29,260 bases of DNA from Pelargonium nanum (lineage: Eukaryota; Streptophyta; Magnoliopsida; Geraniales; Geraniaceae): NCBI GenBank assembly GCA_036897485.1, contig JAYMTF010000846.1:1-29260 (forward strand), read 5' to 3'. The notes below the pieces were generated by a model that was not told where the DNA came from, did no database searches, and saw only the letters and a program-made list of their open reading frames with translations. Shown here piece after piece: positions 1 to 9,248 of the stretch (positions within the stretch are counted from its first letter, which is position 1; each line of letters starts with the position of its first letter). A program made the translations under genes and the position numbers.

Positions 1-20
1 ATATATATATATATATATAT
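1..20. repeat. (AT)n microsatellite at the window edge
   Basis: Ten AT dinucleotides open the window and the repeat may extend further left. Confidence 0.9.
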
Positions 21-170
21 CTTTGTCCTAAATGTATATGAGTTCAATATTTTGCGATAACACGTTACTTTTCACATTATAATCATCTGCAACATTTTTT
101 ACACAACTAAACATTCGTAAGTATATCGATAATTGCCAGTAAAAAAAACATGCATGAATTGCCACTAATA

Positions 171-463
171 GAAAAATGATCAATTTTGATCATCCAACAA
201 TTTATTTTGTTGTGGATTGGTACTAGTTTAATTTTTGTTTCATTTTGGTCCTCTTAAACATTATCTTAAAAAAATTGGCCCGTCCTCCTAATTTGACGAC
301 GCCATAACAGATTGGACCAATTCAAAACAAAACAAAATAACATAATTGTAACACTAAATTAAAACAATATAGAATAATTTGGGGAACAAATTGTAACAAT
401 AATCAAATTGGGTACTAATTCATCACAAAATAAATAGTTGAAGGACTCAAATGTAATATTTTT
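171..463. mobile_element. MULE-type MITE with long terminal inverted repeats
   Basis: The 9-mer CCACTAATA stands on both sides (162-170 and 464-472), the length made by Mutator-like transposases. The ends form imperfect inverted repeats of roughly 60 bp: the left carries TTGATCATCCAAC then TTTATTTTGTTG, and the complement of the right carries TTGAGTCCTTCAAC then TTTATTTTGTGA. Both continue into (A/T)TTGGTAC- or TTAGTACC-like sequence. It is 293 bp with no reading frame of note, so it is a non-autonomous element. Confidence 0.65.
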
Positions 464-852
464 CCACTAATATGTGAAGTGATGAGCAAAAGAAGGGACA
501 GTCACACCATGGACCAGCCAAGCAAGTAGCTGTTGGGTTTGGCATTTACCAATAATGCAATTTCATCAATCAATGATCTCTCCCATTCCTTATTCACAAA
601 ACAAACACCAAAAAGGACACACATTGTATACATTTTCAGAAATTTATTACACTTTCTCTTGTATCTTTCAAAGTAAAAAGTTTCACTTATTTTTGTTTTG
701 ACAATTTATGGTTTTGTTTGGTCTTTTATCTTATAAGTATTCATTTTCAAGGTGACAACACCATGCCACATTCATTCATTTTTGAAGATTATGTTTGGGT
801 CCTTAAGAATACAGTGAAATTACGAAAGATAGTTTATCTGAACTCAATTTTT

Positions 853-986
853 AATCATTTGAGCTATACGATGGGAGTTAGTTCTTTCCTTTTAATCCAA
901 AGTTCATTCACCGACTTAGTCGGAGTTCAACCCACGACCTTCTACAAGAAGATGTGTTTCTTGACCATTAAATCATCCTTTAGCAG
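853..986 (-). mobile_element. tRNA-derived SINE, minus orientation
   Basis: Read on the complement, a box-A-like region (GATTTAATGGTCAAG) is followed by ACACATCTTC and then box B, GGGTTGAACTC (933-923). The tail contains TATAGCTCAAATGATTAAAAA. These blocks occur in the same order in the element at 1391-1595, so the two belong to one family. Possible short target duplications are ACTCAATTTTT (left) and ACTCATTTTTT (right), which is weak because both are T-rich. Confidence 0.6.
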
Positions 987-1390
987 ACACTCATTTTTTT
1001 TTAATTTCAATTTCATTCTATTGAGCTATTATTTTCAATGATACACAATTAATTGGAGACCCGAAACCCCACCTTATCTTCACCATAACCAAATTTAGGC
1101 GACAAAGCGGACTATGGAAAGCCAAAATGGTGAACTAGCTATGATGAGGTGGCACACGACTGTGTCAATTTGACCAAATTTGTCTAAATTCGGGCTATTT
1201 TGTTTTGATTCGGCCCAAATCAATCATAGAGCATCCAACCTGACACACGATCCGCACAAACCAATTCATGGTGTATATGAGGACCATGGTTCATGCAACT
1301 CGGTCCATGATCGGACTAAGTCAACACATGTCTAGATTCGACCTATCTACTTCATATTATCACTAATCTATAACATTTAATGAGTTTCTT

Positions 1391-1595
1391 GCCCCCTAGG
1401 GGGTGACGCAATAGTCAAGATACACATCTCCACGAAGGAGGTTGTGGGTTCAAATCTCATTGTGTTGGGTGGGGTAGAGTTTCGGGTTAAAGGTGGAGAG
1501 CTACCCCTATTGTGTAGCTCAACCGTTCCAAAAAAAAAAGTACCACCAATGACACCTATTAGATTAGAACCACCCAAACCAAAATTAAAAAAAAA
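1391..1595 (+). mobile_element. tRNA-derived SINE with 12-bp target duplication
   Basis: AATGAGTTTCTT occurs at 1379-1390 and 1596-1607, flanking an insertion of 205 bp. The head is tRNA-like: box A region GGGTGACGCAATAGTC (1401-1416) and box B GGTTCAAATCT (1447-1457). The unrelated body ends in TGTAGCTCAACCGTTCC, an A run, further A-rich sequence and a final A tail of about 10. The perfect duplication suggests a fairly recent insertion. Confidence 0.85.
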
Positions 1596-1831
1596 AATGA
1601 GTTTCTTCAATATATATCATGTATGGGCTGAGGTACAAATACATTGACACGTACACTTTTTAGTACAATGTTAATTCTAATTGACTTTATTACCTTCACG
1701 CTCGCCGTGAATTCCAGTGCGATACATTGGTCATCACTTAATGCGTATCCACGTTTTGTGGTATAAACCGAACTGGACCGAGTCTACCATTGATTCCCGG
1801 TCCAACCAGTTGGATCACCATCAATAAAAAA

Positions 1832-2030
1832 TGTAGAAACTATATTTTAAACCTACAAGCAGAGGATAACTACCCAATTGGGTTGCATGTGAAGTGCCAC
1901 GTTGACACCTCTCTTCGTTGCCGTCGATTATTGGACGGTGTAGAAACCATTTAATAAACCCGAAAGCAGAGGATAAAAACCCAAGTGGGTTGCATGAGAG
2001 TGCCACGTGGCCACCTCTCTTCGGTGCCAA
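1832..2030 (+). promoter_or_regulatory. Tandem promoter duplication with G-box upstream of the PP2C gene
   Basis: Two copies of a ~107-bp unit, 1832-1938 and 1939-~2030, lie just upstream of the leader exon. Both share blocks around TGTAGAAAC, GCAGAGGATAA, GGGTTGCATG, AGTGCCACGT and CACCTCTCTTC. The downstream copy has a perfect palindromic G-box, GCCACGTGGC (2002-2011, core CACGTG at 2004-2009). The upstream copy has a one-base variant, CACGTT, at 1898-1903. G-boxes bind bZIP and bHLH factors, and ABA-response elements have the same core. Each unit also carries a TTGCATG element of RY type. The regulatory role is inferred. Confidence 0.7.
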
Positions 2031-2108
2031 GCTACAGATACAAAAAGCTCAGTACTTTCTCTCTCTACATTTCGCAATCTCTGGCACATTCTTCTTCTTC
2101 TCCTCACA

Positions 2109-2132
2109 ATATATTTATATATATATATATAC
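2109..2132 (+). promoter_or_regulatory. TATA-like AT repeat of the PP2C gene
   Basis: An ATATATTTATATATATAT-type run lies just upstream of a CT-rich stretch (2133-2215) typical of plant 5' leaders. A telobox-like TAGGGTTT (2155-2162) follows. Transcription would start near 2140-2160 if this AT run is the TATA box. An AT microsatellite alone is weak evidence. Confidence 0.4.
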
Positions 2133-2144
2133 GACTTCTCCTTT

Positions 2145-3254
2145 TTTCTCTCTCTAGGGTTTCATGATTCTCTCTCTCTTTCTCTCTCCTCTTCTTCTAG
2201 AGAGAGAAACTTCTCAGCTGATTGGCTGATTCTGTAATTCTCTCTGTTTTTGTTGCTTTTTTCTCTGTGTCATCATTCAGATTCGGATCAACCGGTCTGA
2301 ATCATCGATTGTTTGTTCTCTCGATCCGATCCGATTCGTTTCTGGAGCTCAAATCGACGGCTTGTGGCGGAGATCTGTGTAATTGTTTTTGGTAGCGATT
2401 CTGATACGAACATGATTCAGGTGTCCTGAAGGTATGGCCTCGATTTGGTTGTGTTTCTGTTTTTGATAGATTTGTTGGCCGATTGTGTAGTTTTTTGTGT
2501 GAATGTTTCGCTTGGATGAGGTGAAAAGTTCAAAAAATTGGATTTCGTTTTTTGTTTGTTTTGGTGTTGTTGTTGCTGTAATTCGTTTCAATTTGATGAC
2601 GAGATTTTGCTTTTAGATAATATGATTTTCTTAGATTAGATTTGAATAAGATGAATCTGTTATTTGGAAGAATGTAATTTTTCTGAAATATTAACCACAT
2701 TGTGTTGTCAGCGGAATCAGCAACTTGTTTGAGTTGAAGAAGAGCTCAATTGGATTGTGTATGTTCTACTGTATTTTTTTTATGTTGTAATCAAGATTTT
2801 TTTGAGATAATATGATTTTTCTAGATTAGATTTGAATAAGGTGATGAATGTGTTATCAATTTAATTTCTTTGAAATATTAACCACATTGTGTTATCAAAC
2901 CTTCAACTTCTATGAGTTGAAGAGCTCAATTGGATTGTATGTTCTGTTGTTTTTTTTTTCTTTCTGTAATTCATTTCAATTTGATTTGGAGATTTTTTTG
3001 TTGATGAAGTAAATATGATTGTATTAGATTCGATTTGAATTAGTCGACGAATCTCTTATTAGGAAGAAATTAAATTCTCTGAAATATAATAAAAGCATTG
3101 TGTTATCAACCAAATCAGCAATTTTTTTGAGCTGAAGAGCTCAATCGGATTGGTTTTGGCCATTTGGGAGTATATTTATCATATTTTGTGATTAATTTTC
3201 GTGTTCTTTGGCAGTTTCTGTTTGGATTGAAGATCCATCGGAGTTGTTATTTAG
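2145..3254 (+). other. PP2C 5' leader: noncoding exon, leader intron, second leader part
   Basis: The leader exon ends at 2431 (GAAG then GTATGG; an alternative donor lies at 2421). The leader intron of about 780 bp ends at CTTTGGCAG (3214), and the leader resumes at 3215-3254 with no ATG. Two short upstream ORFs are visible: 2164-2229 (21 codons, present only if transcription starts before 2164) and 2412-2429 (M-I-Q-V-S-stop). The exact transcription start is not determined. Confidence 0.65.
2576..3160 (+). repeat. Three tandem ~190-bp repeats in the PP2C leader intron
   Basis: Units begin at about 2576, 2783 and 2964. Each carries, in the same order, a CTGTAAT(T)C/TTTCAATTTGAT block (reduced in unit 2), an ATATGATT...TAGATT(A/C)GATTTGAAT block, CTGAAATAT or TTGAAATAT, CATTGTGTT(A/G)TCA, and GAGCTCAAT(T/C)GGATTG near the end. 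Divergence between units shows the duplication is not recent. The repeats fill most of the intron. Confidence 0.85.
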
Positions 3255-6200
3255 ATGGTATACAGCAGTTGCATAAGGAATTTGATTGTTCAGGCTGCGT
3301 ATATTGGGACAAAAGCCAATCGGAGCTTGCAACTGAGCAATATCAAGAGGAGTTTGCATGCTAGTTTGTGGCCCAAGAGCTTAACAAATTCGTGGAATTG
3401 TAAATTGGGGAGCTTAAGGATGATGGTTGATACAGCTGTAACTGGAAGTGTAAAACGGGGACCCATGGCTGATGTCCTGTCAGAGAAAGATGAAGATGGT
3501 GGTTATGCCAGTGGAGGGTGGAAAAGGTGATAATGGACTGCTAACAAATAACATATAATTGTATTGCATTTTGTTGTGCTGAGTCAAAGGTTGAAACTTA
3601 TCAGAAAGTATCAATACGTGAATCAAGATCCATGCAAATATTCAAGTGCATTAGAAATTTTATGCCTAGTTAGGATGCCACATTTATCACTGAGTATACG
3701 AGGTTAGATAAGGAGGCAACTTTTTTTTAATGTTACTATTAATTTGTTGTGTTTTAAACTATAAAATATATTGGATTGGAGAGCTGGGAATTTTGTCAGC
3801 TACATACTGTATTTAGGTAGTAAGTACTAATAAAGGTTTGACTTTCCTTCGTTGTTGATGCCAATAACGCACTGGTTCTCCAAAGAGGGAAAAAACTTTG
3901 TTTTAGGAATGGGTACTTCAATTTTGTTTTCTAATAGGAGCTAAAAAAGAAGAGGCAATAATTGGGGGTCCTTTCGTGTACTTGGACATAATATAATTGT
4001 TGACTTTTCTCAACAGCTGGGACAAGATTTTTATAATTTTGTCGAGATGTCTGTATGCCCCACTTTCTGAAGTTATTTTCTCTTCTCTTCTTCTTCTTCT
4101 GCTTCTTAGTGTCTTTTTCCCTTCCCAAAAGGACTTGAATGTTAAATGAGAACAATGTTGAATGGTCCAAAATTGCGCAAGGCAGGTTAAATTTGATAGT
4201 TTACTTGATTATCACTAATATTTTGTTTTCCTTATTTACAGTGAAGATGGGAAACTGAGCTGCGGATATTCAAGTTTTAGGGGAAAGAGAGCCACCATGG
4301 AGGATTTCTATGATATTAAATTGTCCAAAGTTGATGGGCAGACAGTCTGCCTCTTCGGAATATTTGATGGTAGGACTTTACTCAACATCTATTGTCTTTA
4401 GAGTTGGAGAAAACATAAGAGCTCAAAAAAAAAAAAAAAGAGTTGGAGAAAACATAAAGTCATGGGGTTACATATTAAACCATTTTGCTCCAGTTAAATG
4501 GTGTATCAAATGGTAACGGAAGAATCAAACTTCTGGATGGGGATTAATGTTTGGAGGCTGAAATGGTATTTGATACATGTAAATATATAATCTTCAGGCT
4601 CAAGTGAAGACAATAATTTTATTGTTATAGAGAGGTGTTGCCCATTCAAATGATTGGGTGCTGCATTTGTTCACATTATTCACTTGTCCTGACATTTCAG
4701 GAATGGACATAGTTATAGTTAACATGATTCTACTGTTTTATCAATCCTGTCTCACTACAGGCCATGGTGGTTCTCGTGCGGCTGAGTATTTGAAGGAACA
4801 TCTCTTTGAGAATCTGATGAAGCATCCACAATTCATAACAGATACCAAATTGGCCATCAGTGAGTTCAAATTTTCAGATTGCAACCCTTATATTTAGGCA
4901 GCATGATTTTGACTGTAGCATACCCTCCATTTTGACTGTTCTGATGGAGGATCTCATGTATACACATGTTTATATGAATTCCTGGGTTTGCCCGGCTGAA
5001 AATAAACAAAGTCGCACTCAATATGTCTTCTTTGTTCACAGGGTCTGGGATCCTGCATGGAACAAATATGCTTTAACCCTTGTTTGTGTCATCTAGTAAC
5101 TTGATAAACTTGCAGGTGAAACATATCAGCAGACTGATGCAGATTTTTTGGATTCTGAAAGAGATACTTTTCGAGATGATGGCTCAACTGCTTCTACAGC
5201 AGTGTTGGTTGGCAATCATCTATTTGTTGCCAATGTTGGAGATTCACGGACTGTAATATCAAAGGCTGGAAAAGGTATAAATTACATGAGTGTATTATTA
5301 ATCAGGTGGATATTAATAATATTAGAATGACAAGAAAATTTCCTAAAAGCGCCATATTTTTTCCATCTGGACAGCTATTGCTCTCTCTGATGATCATAAG
5401 CCTAATAGAAGTGATGAGCGGAAGAGAATAGAGAGTGCTGGAGGTGTTGTTATGTGGGCAGGTAGACCTTTTCTTCATTCGTATAAATTTATGCTAAAAA
5501 TAAAGATTTTTAATAAATATGCATATTTCTCCAAAAAAGAATAATATCCGGAAATTAACTTTGAGCCATGTTGAAGAACTGATACTGAAGTGTGTGTCAG
5601 TATCAATGCCACTTTTGTCATTTGTTATACATACACGATATGTTATCAATCTCGCATTTTCTCCTTCGAGTATCCTCATCACTCGTCATCATCGTTTTGT
5701 TATATTATGTTATGTACTTTTCTCTTTCAGCTTGTCAAACAGAAATATACCATTATGGCAACAGAATTTCTTGCAGATTAGTTATCTAGCATCATCTGTT
5801 GGGCTTGTAATTATTTGTTTCACTTCGTCGATGCTCTTCTGTTCCAAGTTATCTATATTATTGTCTCACTTTGTTTGTACTCTTGGCACCCTAGAACATG
5901 CATGAAAGCTGAACATGTATGTATAATCTTAGGGTTAGGCCTCTAAAAAATGGTACACTTAATACAAGGGTCAAAAGAATCTTGATTTTGCAAAGTTGTA
6001 GGGATTCTTACTGAAGTTATTAATGCTATATTTATTAGCTGATGGATTAATATCATGGGCATAGTTTTTAAATTTGGCAACTGTTTTTTAGTATAAGCGA
6101 CATCATTGTCTCTTTGGTGGTTGATGGTGACTGAAATATGTAAGCAACTGGCCAGTTAAGCGTAATTAGCTTTTCTTCTTCTTCTTTTCCTTTATGGAAG

Positions 6201-7523
6201 GGGGCGTTAATTGGTTATTCATTACAGTTATACTTGTATTGTCAGGCACTTGGAGGGTAGGTGGAGTTTTAGCTATGTCTCGTGCTTTTGGTAACCGTAT
6301 GTTGAAGCAATATGTTGTTGCGGAACCAGAAATCCAGGTAACTCTCAAGAACAATTATATGGATATGCTTGTTTTATATTTCCTCGTGGACATCTTTCTT
6401 TAGGCGTTCATTGAACTGTCTAAACTCTAAAGCAACATTTTTTCTCTACAATATCACATAATGAAACCAGTTACTCATTTAATGTCGACGTCTATATTTC
6501 TTATTGGAGTTAGTAGCATATGGAAGATGCTCTCTCCATGTCCTCTGTTTTGTTCTTTGTATAACTTGGGTCGTACTGAACATTGTTGATTAGCCCATGT
6601 GCTTCTTGAATGTTTTCAGGATCAAGTACTGGATCAAGAATTTGATTTGCTTGTGCTCGCTAGTGATGGACTATGGGACGTGGTGCCCAATGATGTAAGC
6701 CTTCTTCTCCCAATCTTATCACATGCACTTGAACTCATGCATATATGTAAATCACCTAATAAGTTTTGGATGCACGATGTTCATCGCATTTTCTGCCTGT
6801 GATATACAAAGACAGATTTTAGACTGCACACAATCAATAAGTTTTCTTCTTGATTTGTCATTCCGTGCTGCAAATGTGTTGCTTGAACCCAAAGAAATGG
6901 GCAAATATACTCAACAAGGCATAATAGGATTTGGGCCCGACCACTAATTTAGTAGTAATTAGGTGTTGCTCTTTGAAGCAGCAACAGATATAATTAGGGT
7001 TGTCAACCGGTCCAAACCGAACTATAATGTTCCAAATATGATGACTGGGACAGAACTGGAAGACTGAAATATCAAAATGTGTGGACCGAAGACTGGACCG
7101 ATTGACATCTGTTCCGGTTTTGGTCCTCACTTCCCAGTCTGGTTCGGTATGTTCAAACTTTTTTAAACGGCTTGACCGTTAGGTATTGATGTTCGAACTT
7201 GTTTATACTGTGTGGTGTGGCGTGGTCTCTGATTTGCAGTGATTGCAGGAGTCGAAATTGTCTCCCTACCATTGGTTCCATGCTCGTACGTGATTCTTTT
7301 ATTTCTTATACTCCACACTTATCTGTCCATGTACCTCGCTTTTCAGGAGGCTATTAATCTTGCCCAATCCGAAGAAAAACCCGAAGCAGCAGCTCGCAAG
7401 CTAACCGAGGCTGCATTCACCCGGGGCAGTGCTGACAACATAACGTGCATCGTGGTCAAATTCCACCACGATAAAGCCGATCCAGCCAATCCAGACAATG
7501 CAGCCGGTCCCCCGAAAGAGTAG
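3255..7523 (+). CDS. Protein phosphatase 2C (PP2C 76-like), 8 coding exons
   Basis: This is a metal-dependent Ser/Thr phosphatase of the PPM family. Coding exons, joined by GT-AG introns with matching phase, are 3255-3526, 4242-4369, 4761-4859, 5116-5274, 5375-5461, 6246-6337, 6620-6694 and 7347-7523, giving 1089 nt and 362 residues. Visible motifs in order are [10 protein letters not shown] (107-115), [16 protein letters not shown] (129-144), [13 protein letters not shown] (187-199), VANVGDSR (204-211), [18 protein letters not shown] (226-243), [15 protein letters not shown] (251-265), [15 protein letters not shown] (290-304) and [14 protein letters not shown] (330-343). The metal-binding Asp positions D112, D133, D295 and D334 are all present, so it should be active. 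The whole sequence resembles my memory of Arabidopsis At5g53140 (PP2C 76), but the C-terminal tail is much shorter. Residues 1-58 contain no Asp or Glu and could be a targeting presequence. The start is the first ATG of the exon that follows the leader intron. Substrates are unknown. Confidence 0.93.
4400..4457 (+). repeat. 19-bp direct repeats flanking an A-rich insert in PP2C intron
   Basis: AGAGTTGGAGAAAACATAA occurs at 4400-4418 and again, perfectly, at 4439-4457. The 20 bases between them are GAGCTC followed by 14 A. The arrangement looks like a target-site duplication around the poly(A) stub of a very strongly 5'-truncated retroposon. It lies in the intron after coding exon 2 and does not touch the splice sites. 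Confidence 0.6.
6996..7110 (+). mobile_element. hAT-like inverted-repeat element in the last PP2C intron
   Basis: AGGGTTGTCAACCGGTCCA (6996-7014) is matched in inverted form by TGGACCGATTGACATCT (7094-7110), with a few differences. The interior is rich in GGACCG and ACTGG words, as seen in degenerate plant hAT-type MITEs. Related words continue to about 7190, so the true right border is uncertain, and no 8-bp target duplication was seen. It sits inside the intron 6695-7346. Confidence 0.4.
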
Positions 7524-7980
7524 GAAGTTCAAAACATGCAGGCTGCATGTGGTACGATCATCCTAGGTAATTTCATGTTCGGAATCTGCACATGCATTGC
7601 ACGATGGCTGAATGTGCATATCATCAGCATGGAGTTATTTGTTTATTCATTGGTTTTGTTTCCTAATTATCATAATTAATTATGTCCCTTCTCGTGGATC
7701 CGGAAAAAACAGTGAATTTTATTTTGTTCTATTTAATTTCCATTTCGGTACTGTCTATATGTCTATTTGTACCTACCTGGCTGTAGAGATGTTGGGGTAT
7801 TTTTGTGTTTTTAATCTGATAAATGCAATTTGCTTCTCAACTTCTCAAATGTGTCCAGATTGGTCCAATGAGAAAATAAGCTTTTAGCAATTGGACTTTT
7901 GTTAATGTTAAGTTTATTTATCTGATTGATATTATTAGTGATTCATATTCAATGATCTTAATAAAACAAAATGTTATTTT
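7524..7980 (+). other. PP2C 3' untranslated region (approximate end)
   Basis: T-rich sequence follows the stop codon. A canonical AATAAA is at 7960-7965, and other AT-rich signals occur earlier. The true polyadenylation site cannot be fixed from sequence alone. Confidence 0.4.
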
Positions 7981-8633
7981 AACAAGGATATTATTCATTA
8001 AATGTTTTATAATTTCATTCGTATATAAAGTGTGACATTTTTAGTTGTTGGTTTATTCTTAAGCCAATTTGGAACAGATAAAATCTTAGAATCCCATTAC
8101 TGCTTAAGATAATCATAAATAAAAACAAGATAATTACTATTGCTTATGGTAATCACTAATCATGATAACCATAATTTACGGATAACTATCAAAGTGAAAA
8201 AAAATAATATTAATAAATGAAAATGTTTCATCTTTATCAGTTTATTCATCACCAAAAACTGAATAATGCAATTTTTATTTTTGACAAAAAAAAAAAATTA
8301 AATTCAAGTTATAGCTAGTACGGGAACCTTAAACCCGTCCCATATTTTGGATTGCATAATATGATTCCGACCAATTTTTGAGTCAAGTTTTGTCAAATTG
8401 ACCACAGGAAACTATACATTTCGTGAAATCTGAATCAACTGCCTATTGAAACCCGCAACTCGAACAAATTCTCTTTATGATTGTGCTTAGATATAATTAA
8501 ATGTTTTCCAAATGGTCAATTGTAATTTAAATGTTTTCCCAATGGTCTCCATCAAGATGGTTTTTAACGATTGAAAATTGCATGATCCCATCATATGAGT
8601 TATTATTTCATCTGATTACTATATTTCAACCAC
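7981..8633. other. Intergenic spacer, AT-rich
   Basis: This lies between the 3' end of the PP2C gene and the SINE. No coding signature or terminal repeat was recognised. A run of 13 A is at about 8286-8298. Confidence 0.5.
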
Positions 8634-8864
8634 TAAGCGCGTGAGTCAACTGGTAATGGGTTGTTCTAACTTAACCTAAGGTCTCGAGTTCGAGTCTCAG
8701 ACAATACAACTGCGTTAAAACTTGATGAGGAGAGCTCTGCACCACTTGTGGTCCTATCCGGCTCGAATGAGGATTAGTCTTCTGGATGTAGTAAAACGGC
8801 TTAAAGGTGTCAACCGTCAGTTAGCGTGCCCGCTCAGTAACCTCATGTTTTAAACCAAAAAAAA
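8634..8864 (+). mobile_element. tRNA-derived SINE, second family
   Basis: The box-A-like TGAGTCAACTGG (8642-8653) and box B AGTTCGAGTCT (8687-8697) are spaced as in a tRNA gene. They are followed by a ~150-bp unrelated body and an A run (8856-8863) leading into an AT repeat. The body differs from the SINE at 1391. No certain target duplication was seen. It is not a tRNA gene: no acceptor-stem pairing is visible around the boxes. Confidence 0.65.
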
Positions 8865-9248
8865 TATATATATATATAGCCGTTGGACCTGTTCTCAATC
8901 AACCAAAGGAGCTAATTTTTAAAGATTCATTGAAATGACTCCTTGAACTCCTTGCAATTTTTAAAAGTGTTATCAAACAAGCCCTAAATCTGCAATACAA
9001 GCAAGAACTTCACAAAACATGTTCAAAACTGCAATCTGAGAGAGATAAGAGACAAGTCACAAGAGCAAGAACCAGATCAATATAAAATGTACCAAACCTT
9101 GAAATTTACAAGCCCTTAGAGGGGAAAAAATATAGTACTGCTTCAAGAAAATCATTAAAATCAAGTCTGATGAAAAATTATAAAAGACTAAGTTACTTTA
9201 CAACTATCCCTCCTCTCTGATCCTACAAACTAAGTTTCAAATCAGAGT

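Noticed and set aside
718-1041. 107-codon plus-strand frame upstream of the PP2C gene
   Set aside because: Its central part is the minus-oriented SINE, the protein is low-complexity and Phe/Ser-rich, and no family is recognisable.
5494-6165. Possible extra PP2C coding exons within the 784-bp intron 5462-6245
   Set aside because: Joining 5461 directly to 6246 gives the unbroken family sequence MWAGTWRVGG, so nothing is missing between them.
8634-8710. tRNA gene suggested by box A and box B
   Set aside because: No acceptor-stem pairing is seen; the boxes belong to the head of a SINE with an unrelated body and an A tail.
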